Source: Methanolobus tindarius DSM 2278
GTDB lineage: Archaea > Halobacteriota > Methanosarcinia > Methanosarcinales > Methanosarcinaceae
Assembly: GCF_000504205.1 (NCBI RefSeq)
Contig: NZ_AZAJ01000001.1
Span: 1,648,879 to 1,712,878 of the forward strand
Length of the DNA: 64,000 nt
Direction: 5' to 3'
Part shown: piece by piece, positions 8,481 to 17,026 of the stretch
How the letters are laid out: each line of letters starts with the position of its first letter
Position numbering within the stretch: position 1 is the first letter of the stretch
Translations under genes and position numbers: made by a program
The notes under the pieces: model-generated
What the model saw: the letters and a program-made list of their open reading frames with translations, nothing else
Told to the model about the DNA's origin: nothing
The model's database searches: none

Positions 8481-9113
8481 ATGACGTCTGGAATACTCTG
8501 CAGGGTATATGGCCTGCTTCTGGATGAACTGGGACCTCAATACTGGTGGCCTGCTGATACGGCTTTTGAAGTTGTTATTGGGGCTATGCTTACGCAGCAG
8601 ACAAAATGGACTAATGTGGAAAAAGCCATAGAAGGCCTGAAGGAACATAGTCTTCTGGAAATAGTGCCTCTTGCTGAAGCTGATACCGGGCTTATTGAGG
8701 AACTTGTCAGATGTTGCGGTTTCTACCGGCAAAAAGCTTCCCGTTTAAAGGGAATTGCAGTTTTTTTTGCAGAAAATGGTATGGAAAATGTATTTTCCCT
8801 GCCTGTGGTGGAACTCAGGAAAACCATGCTGTCTTTGAAAGGAGTTGGCAATGAAACTGCTGACAGCATCGTGCTCTATGCTGCCAACAAGCCCAAGTTT
8901 GTAATAGATGCATACACCACACGCATGATGAAATGTATTGGAATTGAAGGTAACTACATGCAGCTGCAGCAAAGGTTTGAAGAAGAACTTCCAAAAGACG
9001 TAGATACCTATAAGGAATACCACGCTCTCATAGTTGAATATTCAAAAGCCTATTGTGGCAGAAAAAGATGTAATGAATGTATTCTGAAGGATTTGAATGA
9101 GAATGGATATTGA
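8481..9113 (+). CDS. Endonuclease III-like HhH-GPD DNA glycosylase (probably monofunctional)
   Basis: Base-excision repair glycosylase of the HhH-GPD superfamily, 210 residues. The N-terminus PADTAFEVVIGAMLTQQTKW matches the Nth/MagIII core. The hairpin reads LKGVGNETADS, with Glu in place of the beta-elimination Lys of bifunctional endonuclease III. The catalytic Asp is kept in FVIDAYTTR. The C-terminus has only three closely spaced cysteines (CGRKRCNEC), so a standard four-Cys [4Fe-4S] loop is incomplete. This resembles MagIII-type 3-methyladenine or similar glycosylases; the substrate is not predictable. Overlaps the next gene by 17 nt. Confidence 0.82.
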   Translation: MTSGILCRVYGLLLDELGPQYWWPADTAFEVVIGAMLTQQTKWTNVEKAIEGLKEHSLLEIVPLAEADTGLIEELVRCCGFYRQKASRLKGIAVFFAENGMENVFSLPVVELRKTMLSLKGVGNETADSIVLYAANKPKFVIDAYTTRMMKCIGIEGNYMQLQQRFEEELPKDVDTYKEYHALIVEYSKAYCGRKRCNECILKDLNENGY

Positions 9114-9882
9114 GACTTATAACAAGATATACGAAAACCTGGAAAGCGTAGATGATGTGAAGAAATTATCGCAGCAGTTCTCACAGCCTATAGGTACTAT
9201 CCATTCCATATTGAATCAGAAAACCGTCACAAAGGTAAAGAGAAATTTTTCCCGGGTAAAAAGTAAGTCTCCAAGGCACCTGAGGCAATGGAAAAAAGGA
9301 AAAAGCATCATTGAGATTGCAAAAAAGAATGATATTCCTGCAACTCTTATTGTTTCCATGCTGCTCAAGGAAATGGGTATTCCTAAGAAAGGTTTTATCA
9401 GAAATCTTGATGAACAGCCCGAAGGACGTCTTAAAAGAGAAGTAATTGCAGCTATGGAATCAGATTTTTTCTTCTCCCCGAAAGCTCATGAGTTACATGC
9501 TGAAAAAGGTGACATGGGGGAATCCATTCTTGCTGAGTGGCTTGCTGAGCACGAAATAACATACAGGTCAGAGAATGACCTGAGGGATGAAGGTTTTTCA
9601 AAAACTCCTGACTTTTTGCTGGATTCGGAGATTGTAATCGATGGTATCGACATTTTCTGGATAGAAAGCAAAGCTCTTTTCGGTGATGAGAAAGAGCATG
9701 AATATTACATTAAAAAACAGTTCAGGGAGTATGAAGAGAATTACGGTACCGGTATGATCGTTTACTGGTACGGTTATATAGATACTCTCAGTTACAATGG
9801 AAACCTGATAAAAGATTACAGGTTCTTCGATAAGGATCGTGATACGATAGAAGAACTCCTGAACTTCAAGACTTACTGGTAA
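9097..9882 (+). CDS. TPD-domain nuclease-like protein (archaeal CDIN1/C15orf41 homologue)
   Basis: The 261-residue protein has two helix-turn-helix-like segments at the N-terminus (SVDDVKKLSQQFSQPIGTIH and GKSIIEIAKKNDIPATLIV). A PD-(D/E)XK-like TPD domain follows, with the name-giving motif SKTPDFLL, then the downstream acidic/Lys motif FWIESKALFGD. The family includes human CDIN1, mutated in congenital dyserythropoietic anaemia; its archaeal role is unknown. Start ATG 9097 overlaps the glycosylase gene and has AAGGA upstream; ATG 9103 is an alternative. Coupling to a repair glycosylase fits a DNA-processing role (inference). Confidence 0.78.
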   Translation: MRMDIETYNKIYENLESVDDVKKLSQQFSQPIGTIHSILNQKTVTKVKRNFSRVKSKSPRHLRQWKKGKSIIEIAKKNDIPATLIVSMLLKEMGIPKKGFIRNLDEQPEGRLKREVIAAMESDFFFSPKAHELHAEKGDMGESILAEWLAEHEITYRSENDLRDEGFSKTPDFLLDSEIVIDGIDIFWIESKALFGDEKEHEYYIKKQFREYEENYGTGMIVYWYGYIDTLSYNGNLIKDYRFFDKDRDTIEELLNFKTYW

Positions 9883-9903
9883 CGCACTGGTGCCAGTTCC
9901 AGA

Positions 9904-10137
9904 TTATTTATTATCTTGTAGTTTTTCCAGTTCTGACATGACTTTTTTTGTATATACCTGATACACACCTTCATCATCATATACGACAACTTCCTTGTTG
10001 ATGGTGGCATGATTTGCATGGACTACCAGAAATGGCCAGAGTTCGTTGCTCTCCGGGTCCCGCTGGTTTTTCATATTGAAAATATCCTCAGAGGTGCTTA
10101 ATGAAATCCTGTGCATATTTTCGGTTATACGGGTCAT
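9904..10137 (-). CDS. Hypothetical protein
   Basis: A 77-residue soluble protein convergent with the TPD gene, with no recognised family. The middle, WPFLVVHANHATINKEVVVYDD, is strand-rich and the C-terminus is a charged helix. No cysteines or signal peptide. Codon use is ordinary for the neighbourhood, and no frame on the other strand competes well. Its promoter would lie in the 208-bp gap shared with lysS, which is transcribed in the opposite direction. Confidence 0.6.
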   Translation of the reverse strand: MTRITENMHRISLSTSEDIFNMKNQRDPESNELWPFLVVHANHATINKEVVVYDDEGVYQVYTKKVMSELEKLQDNK

Positions 10138-10200
10138 ATTAAACTGAACAGTAAATTTTTATTAATACCTTTCGTGTTGCAATTATATGAGGTGGGAATC

Positions 10201-10313
10201 TGTCCGCAAACGGACAAAAAACTCTTATAAGATCCCTTTCAGGAATTTTGTCTTAAGCAAAGATTATAATAGTAACAATCATCTAAGGTTACTGACTCCG
10301 GAGCATCCGGACA
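10201..10313 (+). promoter_or_regulatory. Structured leader/promoter region upstream of lysS
   Basis: TGTCCG (10201-10206), loop CAAA, CGGACA (10211-10216) is a perfect hairpin. A second hairpin CCGGA-GCA-TCCGG lies at 10298-10310, and its 3' side contains another CGGACA (10308-10313) that could pair with the first TGTCCG. Between them is the 10-bp palindrome TCTTATAAGA (10223-10232), which could also be the TATA box. Whether the first hairpin is transcribed depends on the unknown start site. lysS begins at 10346. Confidence 0.4.
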
Positions 10314-10345
10314 TTACTATATTCTCATCATAAATCGGTGAAATC

Positions 10346-11944
10346 ATGGCAGATATTACACATTGGGCAGATGTCATCGCAGACGAGGTGCTGGCAAAAG
10401 GCAAGAAGCACCTTGTTGCAACAGGTATCACACCCTCAGGTCACATTCATATTGGTAACATGCGCGAGGTCGTAACTGCAGATGTAGCATTCAGGGCTCT
10501 TGAAGATAAAGATGCTGATGTCGAGTTCATCTACATTGCAGACACATACGACCCATTAAGAAAGGTCTATCCTTTCCTGGACGAAAGTTATGCGCCCCAC
10601 GTTGGCAAACCACTTTCTGAAATTCCATGCCCATGCGGCAAACACAAGAATTATTCCGAACACTTCCTTGAGCCTTTCCTCACAGCCCTTGAACACCTGG
10701 GAATACACCCAAAGGTCTACAGGGCAGATGAGCTCTACAAAGAAGGTGTCTACGTAGAAGCTATCAAGCAGGCTCTTGTGAAAAAGGATGAGATCGCAGA
10801 AATCCTGCAGAAGAAATCTGGCAAGACTCCGGTAGATACATGGAACCCGTTCAATCCTATATGCAATGACTGTGGAAAGGTAAACACCACCACTGTAAAA
10901 GGCTTTGATATCGATGCTGAGACTGTGGACTATGAATGCTCATGTGGAAGCAAGGGTACAGTCCCGATGAAAGGCGGTGGAAAACTTACCTGGCGTGTTG
11001 ACTGGCCTGCAAGGTGGAAGGCACTTGGAGTTACAGTTGAGCCATTCGGTAAGGACCATGCTTCAAGAGGTGGTTCATATGATACCGGTGTTGCTATTGC
11101 CAAAGAGATATTTGGTTATGAGGCACCACATCCGATAGTCTATGAATGGATTATGCTGGGTAAGAAAGGTGCAATGTCATCGTCTACAGGTGTTGTAGTT
11201 TCAATTGCAGATATGCTCAAGGTGGTGCCACCTGAAGTATTGCGTTACCTTATCATCCGTACAAAACCTGAAAAGCATATCAGGTTCGATCCTGCATTAC
11301 CCCTGCTCACACTTGTGGATGAGTTTGAACGCCTGCACTCAAGCGAGAAGGCAACAGATTATGACAGGAGAATGATTGAGCTTTCACACGCAGCAGGACT
11401 TTGCCACACAGATATTCCATTCAAGCACATGACAACAATCTACCAGGTTGCTGCAGGTGACTTTGATAAGATAATGAATATCGTAAAGAGAGCAGGATAC
11501 GACACCAGCAACGAGAAATGCATACGCGAACTTACTGACAATGTCGGCAACTGGCTTGAGATGTACGCTCCTGATAATGCAAAGTTCAGTGTCCAGGAAG
11601 AGCTTCCTGTAAGTACTGCACAGCTTAACGATCTCCAGAGAGCTTTCCTCAGTTCATTGTCATCCATTCTTGACAAAAGCGATGAGCTTAACGGTGAGGA
11701 CTACCACAATCTTGTATACTCTGCAAAGGAAGCAGGTTCTGAACTGAATACAATGATGGCTGAGTCACTAAATGTTGATGCAGAATCACTTGAAGTAAAT
11801 CCAAAGGAACTATTTAAGGCGATATATGTTTCAGTGCTGGGGCAGCCTTCAGGTCCAAAGGCAGGCTGGTTCCTTTCATCACTTGAAAAGGATTTCCTCG
11901 CAATGCGCTTTAAGGAAGCAGCAGAGTATAAGCCCTCATCCTGA
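10346..11944 (+). CDS. lysS: Class I lysyl-tRNA synthetase
   Basis: Charges tRNA-Lys with lysine. This is the class I (Rossmann-fold) type found in many archaea, not the class II enzyme of most organisms. HIGH is seen as GHIHIGN (about 31-37) and KMSKS as AMSSSTG (about 279). A Zn-ribbon-like set of cysteines (CPCGKH; CNDCGK; CSCGSKG) occurs between about 94 and 200. The 532-residue length is normal. Some Methanosarcina carry both classes plus pyrrolysyl-tRNA synthetase, so a second LysRS may exist elsewhere. The methyltransferase gene starts 2 nt after the stop. Confidence 0.95.
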   Translation: MADITHWADVIADEVLAKGKKHLVATGITPSGHIHIGNMREVVTADVAFRALEDKDADVEFIYIADTYDPLRKVYPFLDESYAPHVGKPLSEIPCPCGKHKNYSEHFLEPFLTALEHLGIHPKVYRADELYKEGVYVEAIKQALVKKDEIAEILQKKSGKTPVDTWNPFNPICNDCGKVNTTTVKGFDIDAETVDYECSCGSKGTVPMKGGGKLTWRVDWPARWKALGVTVEPFGKDHASRGGSYDTGVAIAKEIFGYEAPHPIVYEWIMLGKKGAMSSSTGVVVSIADMLKVVPPEVLRYLIIRTKPEKHIRFDPALPLLTLVDEFERLHSSEKATDYDRRMIELSHAAGLCHTDIPFKHMTTIYQVAAGDFDKIMNIVKRAGYDTSNEKCIRELTDNVGNWLEMYAPDNAKFSVQEELPVSTAQLNDLQRAFLSSLSSILDKSDELNGEDYHNLVYSAKEAGSELNTMMAESLNVDAESLEVNPKELFKAIYVSVLGQPSGPKAGWFLSSLEKDFLAMRFKEAAEYKPSS

Positions 11945-11946
11945 TT

Positions 11947-12615
11947 ATGCCAAACAATTCTTTCCCGGGCAAAGACCTTCAGGGCAAGTCTCATTTTCTT
12001 GCCTGGGATGAAGAATACAAACATGTGACCTGGGGTGGTCCCCGGTCGATATCAATGCTGGAGGGATTAATTTCTTCCAGTTCATTAATTCTTGATCTTG
12101 GTTGCGGGAACGGCAGATTCCTTTTACCACTTTCCCGTAAATACAATGCTATCGGTACTGATGTCTCACCAACTGCGGTTAAGAGAGCCAGGGAATATCT
12201 CATAAAAAGCAATGTTGAAATTGACAAAAGAGCTGAATGCCTTGCTTCAAGTATCACTTCAATTCCATTTTCTGGGAATTCATTTGATGCAATTCTTTGT
12301 CTTGGAGTTTTGCAGCACCTGCTTGAAGGTGAAAGAAAACAGGCTATTTTTGAGATCAAAAGGGTGATGAGAAGCGGCGCTGTTTTTGTGCTGGAAGTCT
12401 TTGGAACTGAAGATATGAGGTATGGAGGCGAGTCCGTAGAAAAAGATACTTTCATCAGAAAAAACGGTATAATATATCATTATTTCACACGTGATGAACT
12501 GGTATCACTGCTCGAAGGATTTGAAATAATAGAAATGAAAGACATTGTATCAGAAAAAAAGTTTCATGGCGAACCTCAAAGGCGCCATCAAATAAGAGTA
12601 ATTGCGCGTCTTTAG
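11947..12615 (+). CDS. Class I SAM-dependent methyltransferase
   Basis: The 222-residue protein has the Rossmann SAM motif I LILDLGCGNGRFLLPL (about residue 48), the acidic motif II AIGTDVSPTAVKRA, and post-I motif FDAILCLGVLQHL. The substrate is not predictable. It follows lysS by 2 nt, so it is almost certainly co-transcribed. Its last four bases overlap the convergent BofA-like gene. Confidence 0.85.
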   Translation: MPNNSFPGKDLQGKSHFLAWDEEYKHVTWGGPRSISMLEGLISSSSLILDLGCGNGRFLLPLSRKYNAIGTDVSPTAVKRAREYLIKSNVEIDKRAECLASSITSIPFSGNSFDAILCLGVLQHLLEGERKQAIFEIKRVMRSGAVFVLEVFGTEDMRYGGESVEKDTFIRKNGIIYHYFTRDELVSLLEGFEIIEMKDIVSEKKFHGEPQRRHQIRVIARL

Positions 12616-12857
12616 AATGCGATTCCCAGATAGTTCAGCGCAATAATAAGAAGTGCTCCTACTACTCCACCAATTGCACACACAAGAACAACTATCCATG
12701 TGTAAGCTATATTGAGGCCAAGTACAAGATTTGCAACAACCAGTATTACAAGACCCAAAACTGTGTTGATAACCATGCTCTTTATTGTCTTCAATACCTT
12801 CCAGAGGATAACAGCGACTATTATAGCCACTATAAGAGTTATTATTTCAACTGCCAT
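12612..12857 (-). CDS. BofA-like small membrane protein
   Basis: An 81-residue, very hydrophobic protein with three apparent membrane spans, matching the archaeal relatives of the sporulation factor BofA (pro-sigmaK processing inhibitor family). The archaeal function is unknown. ATG 12857 is preferred, with GGTGA immediately upstream; an in-frame GTG at 12866 adds three residues. It overlaps the convergent methyltransferase gene by 4 nt at its 3' end. Confidence 0.72.
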   Translation of the reverse strand: MAVEIITLIVAIIVAVILWKVLKTIKSMVINTVLGLVILVVANLVLGLNIAYTWIVVLVCAIGGVVGALLIIALNYLGIAF

Positions 12858-12907
12858 AATCACCACTTTTATATTGTTATGATAAGTATTTAATCGTTGC
12901 TAAAAAA

Positions 12908-13327
12908 TTAGAGTTTGTTTGCATCACTCAGAAAATTAGTCATCTCTCTTTTCAATTCATCAATTGTTTGATACTCTTTGCAGATTATCCTCTTATCACC
13001 AAGAAGCATTGCAGAAACGTTAGCTTCAGGAACATGCATGCAAAGCACTGGAATTTCTCTCTGAAGCGCGCTGCAGATCTCATAACCAACACCAATTGAA
13101 GGTGTACTTACTTCTGCTATCAGGCACTCACTTTTTTCAAGAAAATCCATGTCCCTTATGTATATTTCTTCTTCTGAAAGTAAGGACTCTGTTTTTTCAA
13201 GTTCAGGGTCAGCAACATGCCAGCTAAGAACTTCATGTCTGCTATCCTGAAGGAAACTGCACATCTCCATGTAAGTGGAAAGCATCTGCCTGCCACCCCT
13301 GATAGATGCTGAAAGGAACACTCTCAT
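12908..13327 (-). CDS. Nucleoside 2-deoxyribosyltransferase-like / dNMP N-hydrolase (DNPH1-like)
   Basis: The 139-residue protein begins MRVFLSASIRGG, the typical N-terminal strand and phosphate loop of the family. It has IRDMDFLEKSECLIAEVS with the Asp and then TPSIGVGYEICSAL, where the Glu is the expected nucleophile. Relatives hydrolyse the glycosidic bond of 2'-deoxynucleoside 5'-monophosphates or transfer deoxyribose. The start overlaps the end of the U32 gene by 4 nt (ATGA), so the two are translationally coupled on one mRNA. Confidence 0.82.
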   Translation of the reverse strand: MRVFLSASIRGGRQMLSTYMEMCSFLQDSRHEVLSWHVADPELEKTESLLSEEEIYIRDMDFLEKSECLIAEVSTPSIGVGYEICSALQREIPVLCMHVPEANVSAMLLGDKRIICKEYQTIDELKREMTNFLSDANKL

Positions 13328-15804
13328 TGCACACCTCTGTGATAATGTCCTCTGGTGTGGAACTCGCTGACATCACTTCCCTGCCAGATGTGTTTTGTGT
13401 CACCTGAGTAGTAAGCATCAATATTAGCCCGGTATGCCCTTGTGACCATGCCAACGTTATAATCATCCATATTCCTTGCATCGATCCTGAGTCTGGAAAG
13501 ACCTGCTTTGATAAGCTGGGGAATATCATCCAGAAGGCAGAGCTCCCTCGAATTGAAGATGTGCGTTCTGCACTGGGAATCTGTTTTGACAGGAAACTCA
13601 AATCCTTTTTCATCGATTATTTCAAAACTACCACTCTTACACTGGGAAGCACAGTTGAAACCATTCTCATCCTTTTCCCCAAGCACACCGCCTATAAGAC
13701 AGTGTTCAGACTCCATTATCTGAATCTGTCCATGAGTAATGTATTCGCAATTACCATATTTTGCGATATCAGTAATCTGTCCAAGATTCATTTCAGTTGA
13801 GAGTGTGACAGTGTCTGCTCCTTTTTCTTCAAGTACATGAAGGCTGTGTTTGTTGAATACATTCAGGGGACTGTCGGTTAGTATTTTCATACCGGAACTG
13901 CGAGCAATTTTGAGGACACCGAGGTTTGCTGCAATAATTCCTTCAAATCCCAGTTCCTTTGCAAGTTTAATAGTTTCTTTCACATTCTGGAATTCTGAAT
14001 CTTTTGTAATGATTGGAGTGTGCAAATAAGCAGGAATGTTCTTTTCAACAGCAAGCTCTGTCATCACTTTCCATTCCATATTTTGAAGCTCTTTAAGTGA
14101 AACATCAATGTAAACAATATCTGCACCGCTTTTTAGTGCTGAATTAAGATTTTCAGAATTATTTACACTAACTGAAAGCAGTATTTTATTCTCTTCTATC
14201 TCAATAGCTGCTTCATTTTCTGGTTCATCTTCCTGGATTTCAGGACTTCTGTCATGTGCCGGTCTTCTGAACTTTTCAATTCTGGTTTTTTCCAGTTCAG
14301 TGGTTGCTTCGGTTCTTGCGTTGTTCAGTTCTTTTATAGGGATAAATGCATCATCCGGCATGTCAACTTCAATTTCCTGAGCTTCAAAAACAGTATTTCC
14401 TGTTTTGGCAAGCTGCTTTCTGACGTTCTCTTCTGTAGTGGGCCTTTTCTGCGACTTCTCTACAATGTAGTCTGAAACAGCAGTTAATGTGTTATTTTCA
14501 TTATCAGAAATTGAGAGTTCGAGTCTCTCTCCAATATGAGCTTTGAATTTTATGGAAACAGGAACCTTGCGTATTGGCGAAGGTGAACTGTATGATGCCT
14601 GCGATTCTTTCATAAGGGACTCATCAAGTGTCCTGTAAACAGGCGTTCCATTTTTTGGAGGCTGGTCAAAATTGATTGTTATGATATCTCCGTTAGCTGC
14701 CTTCTTCTCAAGTCTGTCTCCAATGAAGATTCCTCTTACTATTGTTCCAGCATCTCTTTTTCCTTCAAAGCCGATGCCATCTCCTACCTCAAGTTCTCCG
14801 GCTAGTGTGATCTCCATTCTTTTGAGCTTATTGTTAAATCCACTGACCTTTCCAACCATGATTCCCTGGTTGTGTGGCCTCTCACGGCTCATCAGGTCTC
14901 CAGCAGGATCGCCTTTGAAGTATCCGGTCGTGAACTCACGGTTGAACAACTGTTCCAGATTCTCTTTTTCTTCATCGGTAACAAAATAGTTGTCCGGGTC
15001 TTCTGTAAACCTGTCAATTAGATTGCGATAAATCCTTACAACACCTGCAACATATTCAGGCCTCTTCATCCTGCCTTCTATCTTGAAAGAATCTATTCCT
15101 GCTTTTATGAGTTCAGGTATAATCTCAGATGTATTCAGGTCTTTAGGACTCAGAAGGTAGCTACCTTCTGTTTTGATTTCTTTTCCATTCCTTCGTAATC
15201 TGTATTGTTTGCGGCATGGCTGGGCACAATATCCACGATTGCCGCTTCTGCCACCTATCATGCTGCTCATGAGGCACTGGCCTGAGTAGCAGATGCAGAG
15301 TGCACCGTGAACAAAAGCCTCGATTTCCACTCCCGTCTCGTTTTTAATCCTTGCAATCTCTTCAAGTGAGAGTTCCCTTGCAAGCACAATTCTCTTAACT
15401 CCCATTTCTTTCAGAGCCAGCACAGCTTCTGTGTTGTGAATCGTCATCTGTGTGCTTGCATGGATTGGAAGTGTCGGAACTTTTTCCCTTGCAAGTTCCA
15501 GAAGTCCCATGTCCTGCACAATGATGGCATCAGTTCCCAGTTCATCAAGGGTGTACATGAGTTCAAGTGCTTCTTCTATTTCACTGTCCTTGATAAGAGT
15601 ATTCATGGTGACGTAGACTTTGACGCCTCTAAGGTGAGCAAAGTCAAGAGCTTCGCTGAATTCTTCTATTGTAAAATTGCCTGCATATGCCCTGGCACTG
15701 AAATCCTTTATTCCAAGATATACTGCATCTGCACCGTTTTCTACGGCAGCTATCAGGGATTCCATATTTCCGGCAGGAGCTAAAAGTTCGGGAGTTTTAA
15801 GCAT
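13324..15804 (-). CDS. U32-family protein, RlhA-like (U32 plus DUF3656)
   Basis: The 826-residue protein starts with the U32 TIM-barrel signature ELLAPAGNMESLIAAVENGADAVYLG-type motif (residues 5-31). It carries the four-cysteine block GALCICYSGQCLMSS...GYCAQPCRKQY (about 168-203) and then a long DUF3656-type region. A second, degenerate U32-like barrel near the C-terminus includes DENGFNCASQCKSG. E. coli RlhA uses prephenate to hydroxylate C2501 of 23S rRNA, and other U32 proteins hydroxylate tRNA; an RNA-hydroxylation role is inferred. The promoter region carries an inverted repeat around a TATA box, and the coupled downstream gene is the nucleotide hydrolase. Confidence 0.85.
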   Translation of the reverse strand: MLKTPELLAPAGNMESLIAAVENGADAVYLGIKDFSARAYAGNFTIEEFSEALDFAHLRGVKVYVTMNTLIKDSEIEEALELMYTLDELGTDAIIVQDMGLLELAREKVPTLPIHASTQMTIHNTEAVLALKEMGVKRIVLARELSLEEIARIKNETGVEIEAFVHGALCICYSGQCLMSSMIGGRSGNRGYCAQPCRKQYRLRRNGKEIKTEGSYLLSPKDLNTSEIIPELIKAGIDSFKIEGRMKRPEYVAGVVRIYRNLIDRFTEDPDNYFVTDEEKENLEQLFNREFTTGYFKGDPAGDLMSRERPHNQGIMVGKVSGFNNKLKRMEITLAGELEVGDGIGFEGKRDAGTIVRGIFIGDRLEKKAANGDIITINFDQPPKNGTPVYRTLDESLMKESQASYSSPSPIRKVPVSIKFKAHIGERLELSISDNENNTLTAVSDYIVEKSQKRPTTEENVRKQLAKTGNTVFEAQEIEVDMPDDAFIPIKELNNARTEATTELEKTRIEKFRRPAHDRSPEIQEDEPENEAAIEIEENKILLSVSVNNSENLNSALKSGADIVYIDVSLKELQNMEWKVMTELAVEKNIPAYLHTPIITKDSEFQNVKETIKLAKELGFEGIIAANLGVLKIARSSGMKILTDSPLNVFNKHSLHVLEEKGADTVTLSTEMNLGQITDIAKYGNCEYITHGQIQIMESEHCLIGGVLGEKDENGFNCASQCKSGSFEIIDEKGFEFPVKTDSQCRTHIFNSRELCLLDDIPQLIKAGLSRLRIDARNMDDYNVGMVTRAYRANIDAYYSGDTKHIWQGSDVSEFHTRGHYHRGVQ

Positions 15805-15821
15805 GATAATCGCTCAGATGA

Positions 15822-15850
15822 GGTGAGAGTATATAAATGCCCCTCTCACC
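15822..15850 (-). promoter_or_regulatory. Palindromic operator bracketing the TATA box of the U32 gene
   Basis: GGTGAGAG (15822-15829) and CTCTCACC (15843-15850) are exact inverted copies separated by 13 nt. On the minus strand the spacer contains TTTATATA (15837-15830), which is about 29 nt before the U32 ATG at 15804. That puts initiation almost at the start codon. A dimeric repressor on these arms would block TBP. Alternatively the repeat is an RNA hairpin 3' of the methyltransferase gene, but no U-tract follows it. Confidence 0.55.
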
Positions 15851-15867
15851 GTAAGCACAGAAAAATC

Positions 15868-16581
15868 TTATTGTTTTATGCAAAGGTAGCTTGCCATGAA
15901 ACCATTCTTATGGTCATGTTCCTGAATCTGGAAACCTGCCTGTTCGATGAGTCCTTTCATAGTCCAGTCAAAGGTTGAGTACTCTTCCTTGATGTGAAGT
16001 TTCATTTCTTCAACAACCTTATCATCTGCTTCATCTGGGATATTGCGGAATAGCTGTGGAAAAAATGTATCAAAATCAGGAGTATCTGATGAAAAAACCA
16101 CATCTTTCAGGAAGAACTTTCCACCGCTTTTGAGCATTGAATTGATGTTTTTCAGGGCTATGAATTTCCAGAAATCAGGCAGATGATGCAATACCAGTTG
16201 CGTGACAACAGCATCGTATTTTGTTTCCTCTGAATCAAATGTCAGAAATCCTGCCTTGATAAATCTGATATTATCTCTCTGTCTTGACCTTGCTTTCTTC
16301 TCCGCAAAATCAAGCATCTTCTGTGATATATCCAGTGCAGTTACCTGTTTGCAATGCTTTGAAAGCTCAATGGAAAACTCTCCCGTTCCGCACCCGACTT
16401 CCAGAATCTCATTATCCGGCTGGATACTGATGAGTTTACACATAGTTTCAGCTTCCTTTGGTATGTTGCGGATGCTTCCCATTTTTCTGTCATATTGCAT
16501 GACTTCTTCTTCACTTTCGTAATCTGTTCCAATCTGGATCAGTTCATCGTAATACCATTCAGGCAATTCTTTCATATGCAT
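15868..16581 (-). CDS. Class I SAM-dependent methyltransferase
   Basis: The 237-residue protein has motif I EILEVGCGTGEFSIEL (about 57-72), motif II VTALDISQKMLDFAEKKA, and the post-motif block YDAVVTQLVLHHLPDFWK, typical of UbiE/ArsM-like small-molecule methyltransferases. The substrate cannot be predicted. An N-terminal helix (WYYDELIQIGTDYESEEEV) precedes the fold. It is separated from the following U32 gene by the palindromic promoter element and stands as a single gene. Confidence 0.85.
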   Translation of the reverse strand: MHMKELPEWYYDELIQIGTDYESEEEVMQYDRKMGSIRNIPKEAETMCKLISIQPDNEILEVGCGTGEFSIELSKHCKQVTALDISQKMLDFAEKKARSRQRDNIRFIKAGFLTFDSEETKYDAVVTQLVLHHLPDFWKFIALKNINSMLKSGGKFFLKDVVFSSDTPDFDTFFPQLFRNIPDEADDKVVEEMKLHIKEEYSTFDWTMKGLIEQAGFQIQEHDHKNGFMASYLCIKQ

Positions 16582-16708
16582 TCCTTCTGTATCCTCTTAT
16601 ATTTTTTAAATAAATAAGGGATTGTTGGTAGACTGAAATGATTGGTGGCTTTGAGTAAAAAGTAGCAGGAAAGTAAGAAGAATCAAAAGTTCAAATCAAA
16701 ATAAAAAT

Positions 16709-16996
16709 TTAATCCGTACAGATGCACGGATTTTGTTTGCATGTAGGACAATGATCAGGATATTTTTCCATAAATGCAGCTTCAAGGTCGATATCATAAA
16801 GGTTTGCCAGAGCTCCTATCCATGCAAAACAATCTGCAAGCTCCTCCCTGATATTCTCCATGTCTTCTCTGCGGATAGCTTCTGCAAGTTCGCCTATCTC
16901 TTCCACAAGCCAGAGTGTTGTTGCAGCTGCACCTCTTCTCCTGTCGTTGTGTGCATAGAGGTCGTACATGCGTTTCTGAAACTCGGAGATTTCCAT
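16709..16996 (-). CDS. MazG-type nucleotide pyrophosphohydrolase
   Basis: A 95-residue single-domain MazG protein. The Mg2+-binding pattern EEIGELAEAIRRED followed by EELADCFAWIGAL is complete. Such enzymes hydrolyse NTPs or dNTPs to monophosphates for nucleotide-pool cleaning. The extra C-terminal CPTCKQNPCIC, three to four cysteines, looks like a short metal-binding tail and is common in archaeal homologues. It follows hisF by about 30 nt in the reverse-strand order, so may be co-transcribed with it. Confidence 0.85.
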   Translation of the reverse strand: MEISEFQKRMYDLYAHNDRRRGAAATTLWLVEEIGELAEAIRREDMENIREELADCFAWIGALANLYDIDLEAAFMEKYPDHCPTCKQNPCICTD

Positions 16997-17026
16997 TTCT
17001 TAGCCTCCTGAAAATTTAGCTGGATT

